DNA from: Merdivicinus sp050943495
GTDB lineage: Bacteria > Bacillota > Clostridia > Oscillospirales > Ruminococcaceae
Reading direction: 5' to 3'
NCBI GenBank assembly: GCA_050943495.1
Contig: JBMNPH010000001.1
Span: 310,001-374,000 of the forward strand
DNA: 64,000 bases
The notes under the pieces are model-generated. The model searched no databases. It was not told the DNA's origin and saw only the letters and a program-made list of their open reading frames with translations. Of the stretch, positions 48,789-57,081 are shown piece after piece (position 1 is the stretch's first letter; each line of letters opens with the position of its first letter). A program made the position numbers and the translations under genes.

Positions 48789-50675
48789 ATGGCAGACGGA
48801 GACAGCTGTCCACAGCGCAGAAAATTATATGTGAAGTTTGTGCTGTATTTTTATCAGTATTTTGCTGGGTCCATGGCAGATAGTTTTGCGGGAAATTTGA
48901 CTGCTCATCAGGTTCGGATGTTGAGCTATCTGGATGCATTTGGCCCCGCATCTGTGCAGCAATTGGCACGAGTCCTGCGGATGCCGAAGCAGCAGGCAAG
49001 CCGAATTGCAGATCAATTGGTAGAAGAAGCTTTATTATTCCGACGAAAGGATCGAAATGATCGTAGAAGATTGTTGTTGGTCTTGACCTCCAAAGCAGAA
49101 GAATTGCTTGATTCCGGTTGGAAACAGTTCGAACGTCATCTCATGGCGAAAATATCGGTACTGCCTGAGGAACACAGGCGACAGCTGCAGCAGGCAATTC
49201 AGTTTTTTGTGGGATCCTTTGCTGATTCTGTGTTGCCGGAAGAAATAGAACCGGAATCAGCGGCACTTTCAAATTTGATCGGAAAGGCAGGAATATCTAT
49301 GGCAAAGAATCGTGACTTTTTTGAAATTACACCTGAAATTCGCAGACTGAGTGAGCTCTGTGAGCAAAAGGATGCGATTGATCCCTCTCTGTATGCAAAA
49401 TATAATGTAAAACGCGGACTTCGCGATTTGGATGGTAAGGGTGTTGTAGCAGGATTGACCGAGATTTCAGATATCATTTCCAGTAAAACGGTAAATGGGG
49501 AAACAGTTTCCTGCGAAGGAGAATTGTATTATCGCGGAATTGATATCAAGGAACTAACGGGCGGATTTATTAAAGAGAATCGATTTGGCTTTGAAGAAAC
49601 CGTTTATTTGCTTTTGTTTGGTAGCCTCCCTAATCAGCAGGAGAGTGAAGACTTTAAAAAGTTGTTGGCAAAATATCGTACACTACCCACCAATTTTGTG
49701 CGGGATGTTGTGATGAAGGCGCCAACTTCGGATATGATGAACACACTGGCGCGCAGTGTCCTTACCCTGTATGCCTATGATGAGAAAAGCCAGGATACTT
49801 CATTGCCCAATATCCTCCGGCAATGCATTGAGATGATTGCGCTATTTCCCCAGCTCGCCGTCTATGGATATCAGGCTTATGCCCATGATGTGGATCCGGA
49901 AAACTACAGCTTTTTCATTCACGCGCCGCGTCCGGAATTATCGACTGCCGAAAATATTTTGCATATGCTTCGCATAGATAACAGCTATACCAAGCTAGAG
50001 GCAAGAATTTTGGATCTGGCTCTAGTATTGCATGCAGAACATGGCGGCGGAAACAACTCCAGTTTTACGACGCATGTGGTTGCCTCTTCTGGTACAGATA
50101 CTTATTCGGTAATTGCGGCTGCGCTTGGTTCTCTGAAGGGACCGCGACATGGCGGCGCTAATATCAAGGTGATGCGGATGTTTGAGGACATGAAGGCAAC
50201 ACTGAAGGATTGGACAGACGAGGAGGAAGTGGCTGAATATCTTCGGAAACTTTTGCACAAAGAAGCTTTTGACCGATCTGGATTAATCTATGGAATGGGT
50301 CATGCAGTTTATTCACTGTCGGATCCTCGTGCAGATATTTTCCGAAGCTTTGTGAAATCACTTTCAGAGGAAAAGGGATTGACCGAGGAATATCAGTTAT
50401 ACTCTCTGGTAGAACGTCTAGCTCCCCAGATTATTTCCCAGGAACGAAAAATTTATAAAGGAGTTAGTGCGAATATCGATTTTTATAGTGGCTTTGTTTA
50501 TCATATGCTCGGCTTACCCGCAGAATTGTATACACCGGTATTTGCAATGGCAAGAATTGCCGGATGGAGTGCCCATTTGATGGAAGAAATTATCCATGCA
50601 GGAAAAATTATTCGGCCTTCATATACCAGTATTGGTGAACGGCAGCCCTATATTCCTCTGAAAGACCGGACGTAA
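48789..50675 (+). CDS. MarR-type regulator fused in frame to citrate synthase
   Basis: One 628-codon frame. Residues 1-170 are a MarR-family winged helix: LTAHQVRMLSYLDAFGPASV, MPKQQASRIADQLVEE as recognition helix, RKDRNDRRRLLLVLTSKAEEL as wing. From Met171 (49299) a full citrate/2-methylcitrate synthase of about 458 residues begins, with LRDLDGKGVVAGLTEIS, LHAEHGGGNNSS and GPRHGGAN for the active-site histidines, and YGMGHAVYSLSDPRADI. No stop codon lies between the parts. An AGGA 6 bases before Met171 means that the synthase might also be made alone by internal initiation. The start at 48789 follows GGAGGAGAAT. A fusion of this kind is not one I know. Confidence 0.85.
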   Translation: MADGDSCPQRRKLYVKFVLYFYQYFAGSMADSFAGNLTAHQVRMLSYLDAFGPASVQQLARVLRMPKQQASRIADQLVEEALLFRRKDRNDRRRLLLVLTSKAEELLDSGWKQFERHLMAKISVLPEEHRRQLQQAIQFFVGSFADSVLPEEIEPESAALSNLIGKAGISMAKNRDFFEITPEIRRLSELCEQKDAIDPSLYAKYNVKRGLRDLDGKGVVAGLTEISDIISSKTVNGETVSCEGELYYRGIDIKELTGGFIKENRFGFEETVYLLLFGSLPNQQESEDFKKLLAKYRTLPTNFVRDVVMKAPTSDMMNTLARSVLTLYAYDEKSQDTSLPNILRQCIEMIALFPQLAVYGYQAYAHDVDPENYSFFIHAPRPELSTAENILHMLRIDNSYTKLEARILDLALVLHAEHGGGNNSSFTTHVVASSGTDTYSVIAAALGSLKGPRHGGANIKVMRMFEDMKATLKDWTDEEEVAEYLRKLLHKEAFDRSGLIYGMGHAVYSLSDPRADIFRSFVKSLSEEKGLTEEYQLYSLVERLAPQIISQERKIYKGVSANIDFYSGFVYHMLGLPAELYTPVFAMARIAGWSAHLMEEIIHAGKIIRPSYTSIGERQPYIPLKDRT

Positions 50676-50682
50676 GAATGAT

Positions 50683-50718
50683 AAAAAACGGCAGCAAATT
50701 TAGCTGCCGTTTTTTATA
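50683..50718 (+). terminator. Terminator after the fusion gene
   Basis: AAAAAACGGCAGC (50683-50695) pairs with GCTGCCGTTTTTT (50703-50715), with a loop of 7 bases. Confidence 0.92.
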
Positions 50719-50830
50719 TATTTCCGAAAACAAACGCCAAAAGAATTATAATCCGTTTTGTTTTGTATAAATTTAATAGTTTTTCAATCACAGTTTATAA
50801 AAATATATTTGGCGGTTTTTTGAATGATTC

Positions 50831-50859
50831 TTGCAATTATACCATATTTATGTTACAAT
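50831..50859 (+). promoter_or_regulatory. Promoter of the BTAD regulator gene
   Basis: TTGCAA (50831-50836) and TACAAT (50854-50859) are 17 bases apart. Confidence 0.75.
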
Positions 50860-50893
50860 TATTTCGATTAGATAAGCAAGTGGGGGTGGTAAA

Positions 50894-52093
50894 ATGCAGG
50901 AAGATTTAATGGAAATTCGGATGTTCGGCGGCTTTTTGATGAAATGGAAAGGAAGACAGCTTGCCAGTACACCCCGTACGAAAAAGGTTTGGCTTCTGCT
51001 GGAATATCTTGTGTTAATGCGCAATCAGACAGTACAACAGGAGGACCTGGCGCATCTTCTGTGGAATCAAGAAGAGTGTGACCATCCAGCTACTGCTTTG
51101 AAAAATTTGGTTTATCGGGCGAGAAATTTGCTGAAGATATTGGATCCAGATGTTTATATGGATTTTATTCTTTTTCAGGATGGCCGCTATTTTTGGAACC
51201 CTCATTATCCCTGTGAAATTGATTGCGAAAAAATGGAATCCTTATATCTCCAGAGTCAGGAGGGATTACCAGATCAGAGAATTGAGAAATTACAGCAAGC
51301 AATTGATTTGTATCAGGGGGATTTCCTCCCATTGATGAGTTATTCAGAATGGGCAACTGTTCAGCGAAAGTATTTCGAACGTATTTATCTCAATTGTATA
51401 CTGAGGCTGGGAGAACTCTATCAGCAGCAACAACGAATCAACGATTGGATTCAGTTGGGAGAATGGGCGGTTCAATTGTATCCGAATCGAGAACAGATTC
51501 AGATTATGTTAATGCAGTCTTACTTGAATGCAGGAAATCGTCAGAAAGCTTTGGCATATTATAACACTATAGCACATCATGCAGAGAATGACCATACATC
51601 AGCGAAATTGCAGAATTTATATGCAAATATCGTTGCTGAAAAAAATAATATTGAATTTGACTTATCATCCATTCGTGAAATTTTGCATCATGATGAGCAG
51701 GAAGTAGGTGCTTTTTATTGCACGTTTGATATTTTTCGGAATATTTATCGACTTCAAACGCGCGTAATGCTGAGAGAAGGCAGGCATCTCTATATCGGTT
51801 TATTGTCGATTGGCTATCCGGATGGATTGCAAATTAATAAGGAATCGAAACTTCAAGTTATTGAAGCAGTAAAAGAAACCCTTATAGTAGGGCTGCGGCG
51901 TGGAGATGTCATTTCCCAATATACTGAAAATCAATTTGTTATGATGTTGCCATTGCGGGATAAATCCTATGGAAATCTAGTAATGGACCGGTTGAAGAAA
52001 AATTTTTTCGCCATTTATCCAAGCATGCATATTGATTGGAATGTTTGTTTCAGCCGAATGGAACCGATAGAAGAGACAGGGGGAGAACAGTAA
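50894..52093 (+). CDS. BTAD (SARP-like) regulator with a degenerate GGDEF-like C-terminus
   Basis: The 399-residue protein starts with a winged-helix DNA-binding domain (MEIRMFGGFLMKWKGRQL; TALKNLVYRARNLL), followed by a bacterial transcriptional activator domain with TPR-like helices (about residues 105-245). The C-terminal 130 residues have the fold pattern of a GGDEF domain, but the GGDEF position reads YTENQF, so it cannot make c-di-GMP and may bind a ligand or partner. The start follows GTGGGGGTGGTAAA. The lipoprotein gene begins 2 bases after its stop, so the two form an operon. Confidence 0.85.
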   Translation: MQEDLMEIRMFGGFLMKWKGRQLASTPRTKKVWLLLEYLVLMRNQTVQQEDLAHLLWNQEECDHPATALKNLVYRARNLLKILDPDVYMDFILFQDGRYFWNPHYPCEIDCEKMESLYLQSQEGLPDQRIEKLQQAIDLYQGDFLPLMSYSEWATVQRKYFERIYLNCILRLGELYQQQQRINDWIQLGEWAVQLYPNREQIQIMLMQSYLNAGNRQKALAYYNTIAHHAENDHTSAKLQNLYANIVAEKNNIEFDLSSIREILHHDEQEVGAFYCTFDIFRNIYRLQTRVMLREGRHLYIGLLSIGYPDGLQINKESKLQVIEAVKETLIVGLRRGDVISQYTENQFVMMLPLRDKSYGNLVMDRLKKNFFAIYPSMHIDWNVCFSRMEPIEETGGEQ

Positions 52094-52094
52094 A

Positions 52095-53090
52095 ATGAAA
52101 ATAGTAGCAATTTTATTGGCAACAATGATGCTGTTGGTATCTTGCGGCTCTGAGACACAAACCATCGAGGAATCCACTGCAGATGTAACAGTCTCGGAAG
52201 TACAGGAAGAAATGGCACCCGAATATATCGTGGATGAGGAAACCCCGTTGGCTATGCCGGGGGCGGATGGAAGTTATGCGGGAACCATTAATATTGTGGA
52301 AAATCAGGCACCTGGTACGGTACTGTATCAGAAGGGTGGTTCTGCAATTGATGCCAGCAATGCTTCTAAAGGCTATGTCATGGTGAAGCAATCTGGGATT
52401 TCCAGTAAACTGAAAGTACAGATTGTCAAAGATGATAAAAAATATAATTATGATTTGAATAATGCCGGGAATTATGAGGCATTTCCGCTTCAAATGGGAG
52501 ATGGTACCTACAAAATCCGGATTATGCAGAATAAGGAAGGAAATAAGTATTTTGAGGTATATTCGGCAACAATCGATGTCAAGCTGGATTCCGCAAATGC
52601 GCCTTTTCTTGCCCCAAGTCAATATGTGAATTATAATGCCAATTCTGCGGTTGTACGCAAATCATTTGATCTTTGTTCCGGTGCAACCAGTGAGTTGGAC
52701 AAATTGGGGATTATCTATACATGGGTCATTGAGAATATCACCTATGATAAGCAGAAAGCAGCAACTGTCCAGACAGGATATCTTCCAAATCCGGATGCTA
52801 TTTTGAAAGCGAAAACAGGAATCTGCTTTGATTATGCGGCAGTGATGGCTGCTATGCTGCGGGCACAGGGGATTCCGACCAAATTGGTAGTGGGAACGGT
52901 TTCAGCAGCGGATCTGAATCACGCATGGAATGAAGTGTATCTGCAGGGCAAAGGATGGGTAACGGTTCGAGTCTATTTTGAAGGATCAAAATGGGAAAGA
53001 ATGGATCCGACTTTTGCAGCATCCGGCAATGCCGGCATTGAGCAGTATATCGGAGATGGCAGCAACTATACCACGCTGCGGATCTACTAA
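52095..53090 (+). CDS. Transglutaminase-like lipoprotein
   Basis: The 331-residue protein has a lipoprotein signal ending in LLVSC and a Glu/Thr-rich linker. The C-terminal transglutaminase-like domain has the Cys in TGICFDYAAVMAAMLRAQGIP, the His in NHAWNEV and the Asp in RMDPTFA, a full catalytic triad. Such secreted domains act as peptidases or cross-linkers on cell-wall or surface proteins. It lies directly behind the BTAD regulator and upstream of the pilus-like operon. A 13-bp hairpin follows its stop. Confidence 0.86.
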   Translation: MKIVAILLATMMLLVSCGSETQTIEESTADVTVSEVQEEMAPEYIVDEETPLAMPGADGSYAGTINIVENQAPGTVLYQKGGSAIDASNASKGYVMVKQSGISSKLKVQIVKDDKKYNYDLNNAGNYEAFPLQMGDGTYKIRIMQNKEGNKYFEVYSATIDVKLDSANAPFLAPSQYVNYNANSAVVRKSFDLCSGATSELDKLGIIYTWVIENITYDKQKAATVQTGYLPNPDAILKAKTGICFDYAAVMAAMLRAQGIPTKLVVGTVSAADLNHAWNEVYLQGKGWVTVRVYFEGSKWERMDPTFAASGNAGIEQYIGDGSNYTTLRIY

Positions 53091-53098
53091 TCAGAATC

Positions 53099-53140
53099 AA
53101 GGAGGGAAAACCACGGCTGTTTTGGAACAGTCGTGGTTTG
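53099..53140 (+). promoter_or_regulatory. Ribosome-binding site with interposed 13-bp hairpin before pilC
   Basis: AAGGAGGG (53099-53106) is followed by a perfect-looking 13-bp stem with a TTGG loop (53109-53138, one G-U pair) and only then, after about 9 bases, by the pilC ATG at 53148. If the hairpin forms, the ribosome-binding site is brought to within about 11 bases of the start. It could also act as a partial terminator for the upstream lipoprotein gene, although its T-run is poor. Confidence 0.6.
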
Positions 53141-53147
53141 TGTACAT

Positions 53148-54188
53148 ATGAAGAACTATACAAAGATGCTTCAATCAGAGGATCTGGCACTTTTCTGCGC
53201 ACAAACGGCCTTGTTGTTGAAATCCGGAATCCCGTTGGACAGTGGGCTGGAGACGATTAGCGAAACCCTTCCGCCGGAAGGAAAGCCGCTGGTAGAGCAG
53301 CTGCGGCAGGATTTTCAGGAAACCTATTCGTTGGAAACCGCTTTGGAGAAATCCGGTATTTTTCCGCCCTATTTGGTACAGATGGTTGGAATCGGAGAGC
53401 ACTCAGGAAAACTGGAATCTGTCATGGATTCGCTGGCAATTTACTATGAACGCGAAGCAAGAATGAAAAAACAGCTGCGGCAGGCCGTTTTATATCCAAT
53501 GATTTCGGTCTGTGCAATGGCAGTGGTTGTGGCAGTGTTGGTCTGGAAGGTTCTGCCTATTTTTCAGGATGTTCTGCAATCGTTGGGCGGACTGGGAAAA
53601 GGAACCGATATGATTATGAAAATCGGCCCTGTCTTGGGAGTTGTGATCTTATGTTTGCTTGGAATTATCATTTGTTCTGCCGCTGTCATGGGGATTTTGT
53701 CCAAGTTGGGAAAAGGAGAGGCGATTCGCAGGCTGCTGATTAAAATTCCTCCGGTCAAGCGGACACTGGAGAAGATCTCCGCTGCAAGATTTGCTTCCGT
53801 TCTCGCAATGCTTTTGGAAAGCGGTTATCAGATGGAAGAAGCGTTAGAGTTTATGCCCTCGATTCTTCCGGATCCAGTTTCGGCAGAGAAGGTGCGTCGG
53901 ATTGGCGTGCGCCTGGGAGAGGGAGAATCGCTGTCGGATGCGGTGGAACAGGAAGGAATTTTTCCGGGATTGTACGGACGTATGATCGGAGTCGGTCAGC
54001 GGGCAGGATCTATGGATTCGGTTATGGCGAAACTGGCGGAAATTTATGAAGAAGAAGCCAATCAGGCGGTGCAGTCGCTGATTGGTACGGCGGAACCTGC
54101 AATGGTAGGAATATTGTCCGGTGCAGCGGGTCTGATACTGCTTTCGGTTATGCTGCCGCTACTTGGAATTTTGTCAACACTGGGATAG
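53148..54188 (+). CDS. pilC: PilC/GspF-family inner-membrane platform protein
   Basis: The 346-residue protein has the two GspF repeats: FCAQTALLLKSGIPLDSGLE and RFASVLAMLLESGYQMEEALE, each followed by a membrane segment, ending in a third (LLSVMLPLLGIL). It is the platform on which the pilus or pseudopilus is assembled. It heads an operon with four pseudopilin-like genes and pilT. The start at 53148 is chosen because it opens the family's N-terminus; its ribosome-binding site is separated from it by a hairpin. Confidence 0.9.
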   Translation: MKNYTKMLQSEDLALFCAQTALLLKSGIPLDSGLETISETLPPEGKPLVEQLRQDFQETYSLETALEKSGIFPPYLVQMVGIGEHSGKLESVMDSLAIYYEREARMKKQLRQAVLYPMISVCAMAVVVAVLVWKVLPIFQDVLQSLGGLGKGTDMIMKIGPVLGVVILCLLGIIICSAAVMGILSKLGKGEAIRRLLIKIPPVKRTLEKISAARFASVLAMLLESGYQMEEALEFMPSILPDPVSAEKVRRIGVRLGEGESLSDAVEQEGIFPGLYGRMIGVGQRAGSMDSVMAKLAEIYEEEANQAVQSLIGTAEPAMVGILSGAAGLILLSVMLPLLGILSTLG

Positions 54189-54199
54189 GAGGATGCGGA

Positions 54200-54574
54200 A
54201 TGCGGTTGTATCCACATCGAAAAGCGGGATGGAGACAGTTTTTGGGGATTGGCTGCGGAATTGGATTGATGCTGGTATTGGGAATTTTTTTGGTTGCCAT
54301 GCAGAATGCGGCCGGACAAATTTCAGCAGAACAGATTCGAATGACCGAAGATGCCATTCGGCGGGCTGCCATCAGTTGCTATGCCATTGAAGGAAGTTAT
54401 CCGCAGAATCTCGAGGATTTGATGGAACGTTATGGCGTTCAGATTGATGAGAAAAAGTATGTGGTGGAATATAATCTGATGGGATCTAATACCATGCCGT
54501 ATATCGAGGTCGTACCGCGGGGTGGTCGGAGTAAACTGGATACCAATTGGGAGAAAGGCGGCGGAATTTCGTGA
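54200..54574 (+). CDS. Pseudopilin-like membrane protein
   Basis: The 124-residue protein has an N-terminal hydrophobic helix (FLGIGCGIGLMLVLGIFLVAM) and then a pilin-like soluble part: TEDAIRRAAISCYAIEGSYPQNLEDLMERYG, a pattern common in minor pilins of Gram-positive type IV pilus systems. I do not see a clean prepilin peptidase site (G followed by F-T-L-x-E). The start at 54200 is 7 bases after AGGAGG. The next gene begins in the overlapping GTGA at its stop. Confidence 0.75.
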   Translation: MRLYPHRKAGWRQFLGIGCGIGLMLVLGIFLVAMQNAAGQISAEQIRMTEDAIRRAAISCYAIEGSYPQNLEDLMERYGVQIDEKKYVVEYNLMGSNTMPYIEVVPRGGRSKLDTNWEKGGGIS

Positions 54575-55059
54575 GAACTGTGAAAAAACATTCCGGCGAA
54601 ACGCTGCTGGTTCTGGGAGTTTTCAGTCTTTTTGCAATCCTTGCGGTTCTGCTGACGCTGATGGGCGCTAAGGTTTACCGTGGTATTTCGGAACGCATGG
54701 ATGCAAATAACAGCCTGCGTTCTTCGCTGTCCTATGTTGCCAATAAGGTGCGCGGAGGCGATATGGCAGGAAGCATTTCCTTGGAAGAGCGGGAGGGAAT
54801 GCAGGTTCTTTGTCTTTCGGAAGAAACCGGAGGAACAACATTTGAAACACTTCTGTTTTTTTCGGATGGTTGGCTGCGGGAATATGCTGCTGTAAGCGGC
54901 GCGGAATTGTATCCGGACAGTGGGGAACCGATTGTGGAATTGTCCGAGTTCCAGATGTCTCGGGAAGGAGATTTGCTGCAATTTTGGGCACAGACAAAAT
55001 CCGGACAGAAAATGGACCTGCAGATTGCGGTTCGCAGTGAGGAGGATGCCGCTTCATGA
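54571..55059 (+). CDS. DUF4860-type pseudopilin-like protein
   Basis: The 162-residue protein has an N-terminal membrane helix (TLLVLGVFSLFAILAVLLTLMG) and a small soluble domain. It resembles the DUF4860 group found in pilus-like operons of Clostridia. A GTG at 54571 overlapping the previous stop (GTGA) is the likely start. It overlaps the next gene by 4 bases (ATGA). Its role is unknown beyond being a likely minor pilus component. Confidence 0.75.
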   Translation: MRTVKKHSGETLLVLGVFSLFAILAVLLTLMGAKVYRGISERMDANNSLRSSLSYVANKVRGGDMAGSISLEEREGMQVLCLSEETGGTTFETLLFFSDGWLREYAAVSGAELYPDSGEPIVELSEFQMSREGDLLQFWAQTKSGQKMDLQIAVRSEEDAAS

Positions 55060-55466
55060 GCAGGATATCACGGATTCAGACGTTTTTCTTGGAAATGGCA
55101 GTAGTGCTTCTGGTATTTTCAGCGGCGGCTGCCATTGATTTGAAGCTGTTTGCCGAGGGAAGCCGATTGAGCCGGCAAAGTGAGCAAAAAAATGGCGCTG
55201 TTCTTACGGCACAGTCTATTGCAGAACAAATTGCAGCAGAAGAGAATCCGGTTTCTGCATTTACCGTCCGGCTGAATGCAGAATGGAATGCAGTGTCAGA
55301 GGAAGAAATACCGGTTTATCTGGCGGAAGTAAGCGTTGAATCGGAAGAGGCGGGGAAAGGCGTTCTCTGTCAGTATGAAATCCGGATAACAGATGCGGAA
55401 TGCGCTGAATTATATATCTTGCAGACATCCCATTATTGGCAGGAGGTGGATTCATTTGAACCATAA
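55056..55466 (+). CDS. Pseudopilin-like protein
   Basis: The 136-residue protein has an N-terminal helix (FLEMAVVLLVFSAAAAIDLKLF) preceded by a short, basic leader, and a soluble part with many Glu residues. FLEMAVVLLV resembles the hydrophobic start of type IV pilins, which have Phe, a few residues, then Glu5. Prepilin cleavage could occur before FFLE but no Gly precedes it. It overlaps both neighbours and so is in the operon. Confidence 0.72.
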   Translation: MSRISRIQTFFLEMAVVLLVFSAAAAIDLKLFAEGSRLSRQSEQKNGAVLTAQSIAEQIAAEENPVSAFTVRLNAEWNAVSEEEIPVYLAEVSVESEEAGKGVLCQYEIRITDAECAELYILQTSHYWQEVDSFEP

Positions 55467-55908
55467 ACAACAGGAATCCCTGCCTTTTGGAACCGGAATT
55501 TCGACAATGCTGATGGTGTTTGTAATCCTTTGTCTGACAGTTTTCGGAATGCTGGCATTCCTTACAGCGCGGGCAGATAGCCGCTTGACAGATCGGATGG
55601 CAGACTCTGTTCAGGAATATTATGCGGCGGATGCCAGAGCAGAAGAACTTCTGGCAGAAGTAGACGGAATTTTGCTTTCCGAACCAGATACTGCAGCATG
55701 GTATGCTTCATTGGAGGAGATCGGATTTTCGATTGCTGAGACAGAAAAAGGAACGACGGCAGAAATCCGAATTCCGATCGAAGGAACGCGAATTTACCGG
55801 ATGCAGCTACTTTTAGGTGAAAAAAGCAGGTATCAGGTGTCTATCCGGCGGGTAGAGGATGAAGCGGTTTGGGAGGAAGAAGCCCTAGATGTCTGGGATG
55901 GGCAGTAA
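55456..55908 (+). CDS. Pseudopilin-like membrane protein
   Basis: The 150-residue protein has one N-terminal membrane helix (STMLMVFVILCLTVFGMLAFL) and a soluble domain with no recognisable motif. It begins at a TTG at 55456, 6 bases after AGGAGGTGG; no ATG is available near it in the frame. It overlaps the previous gene by 11 bases. The position between the pseudopilins and pilT suggests a pilus-assembly part such as a PilN/PilO or minor pilin analogue, but this is inference. Confidence 0.7.
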   Translation: MNHKQQESLPFGTGISTMLMVFVILCLTVFGMLAFLTARADSRLTDRMADSVQEYYAADARAEELLAEVDGILLSEPDTAAWYASLEEIGFSIAETEKGTTAEIRIPIEGTRIYRMQLLLGEKSRYQVSIRRVEDEAVWEEEALDVWDGQ

Positions 55909-55923
55909 GAAAGGATGAGAATC

Positions 55924-56982
55924 ATGACAGAGATACAGCAGGCATTGGAACTTGCAATTGAACGTAAAGCTTCGGATATCTTTATTGTATCTGGTTTCCC
56001 GATGGCATTTAAAATCAATGATGTAATTGATCCGATTGACAGCGAACGCCTTATGCCGGATGCAACAGAAAAACTGATTACGCAAATTTATGAGCTGGAA
56101 GGTAGCCGCAGTATGGAAACACTCCGTCAAAACGGAGACGATGATTTTTCCTTTTCGATCAAGGGATTAGGGCGGTTTCGCTGCAATGTTTATAAACAGC
56201 GAAACTCCTTTGCAGCAGTTTTGCGGGCAGTTTATTTTAATTTGCCAGATTATCGGACTCTGCATATTCCGGAAACAGTGGTGGAGTTATCGGCTCGTAA
56301 AAAAGGGTTGATACTAATTACCGGGTCAGCTGGAAGCGGGAAATCGACAACACTTGCCTGTATCATTGATCGAATTAATCATACCCGTCGAAGTCATATC
56401 ATCACAATAGAGGATCCCATTGAATTTCTGCATTCCCACAACCAGAGCATTGTGAGTCAACGGGAAGTTTCCCATGATACGCAAGGATATGCGGAGGCAC
56501 TTCGCGCAGCACTGCGTCAGTCGCCGGATGTGATTTTATTAGGTGAAATGCGGGATTTCCAGACGATTCAAACTGCATTAACTGCTGCAGAAACTGGACA
56601 ATTGGTTTTGTCTACCCTGCATACCATTGGGGCAGGAAAGACGATTGACCGTGTGATTGATGTCTTTCCAGGTGAGCAGCAGCAACAGGTCCGCATACAA
56701 CTTTCGATGGTATTGGAAGCGGTTGTTTCCCAGCAGCTTATCCCATCTGTAAATGGCGGATTGGTGCCGGCATTTGAAATTATGCTGGTTAATAGTGCTA
56801 TCCGGAATTTGATCCGGGAAGGGAAAACGCATCAGATTGATAATGTGCTTTTTGCCGGGACGGCAGAAGGGATGCGGACCATGGATGGGGATATTCTGCG
56901 CCTTTATAAAGCTGGGATGATTTCGAGGGAAAATGCTCTGCTTTATTCTGTGAATCCGGAACTTCTCGCAAAGAAGCTATAG
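55924..56982 (+). CDS. pilT: Type IV pilus retraction-type ATPase PilT
   Basis: The 352-residue hexameric ATPase has the PilT architecture: a PAS-like N-terminal domain (ASDIFIVSGFP), a Walker A TGSAGSGKST (about residues 133-142), ITIEDPIEF (Asp box), VILLGEMRD as Walker B, and LVLSTLHT as the His box. PilT-type ATPases power pilus disassembly. The start at 55924 is 9 bases after AAAGG; the ATG at 55915 is directly next to the site. No pilB-type assembly ATPase is in the cluster. Confidence 0.93.
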   Translation: MTEIQQALELAIERKASDIFIVSGFPMAFKINDVIDPIDSERLMPDATEKLITQIYELEGSRSMETLRQNGDDDFSFSIKGLGRFRCNVYKQRNSFAAVLRAVYFNLPDYRTLHIPETVVELSARKKGLILITGSAGSGKSTTLACIIDRINHTRRSHIITIEDPIEFLHSHNQSIVSQREVSHDTQGYAEALRAALRQSPDVILLGEMRDFQTIQTALTAAETGQLVLSTLHTIGAGKTIDRVIDVFPGEQQQQVRIQLSMVLEAVVSQQLIPSVNGGLVPAFEIMLVNSAIRNLIREGKTHQIDNVLFAGTAEGMRTMDGDILRLYKAGMISRENALLYSVNPELLAKKL

Positions 56983-57002
56983 GGATTGGAAGAATCCTCT
57001 TC

Positions 57003-57031
57003 TTGACAAGTTTCAAAAAGAATTGTATACT
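57003..57031 (+). promoter_or_regulatory. Promoter of the ZIP transporter gene
   Basis: TTGACA (57003-57008) and TATACT (57026-57031) are 17 bases apart. AT-rich near-dyads follow (about 57026-57065) and could host a metal-responsive repressor, but none is identified. Confidence 0.8.
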
Positions 57032-57081
57032 ATACTTGAAATGTATAATATTGCAATTTATATTCAGAAGGGAGGATTTAA

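Noticed and set aside
49281..49301. Frameshift or assembly error joining MarR and citrate synthase
   Set aside because: The frame is continuous with normal codon use on both sides and no length anomaly, so I annotate a fusion. A single-base stop-loss or sequencing error cannot be excluded and is listed as the refuting outcome.
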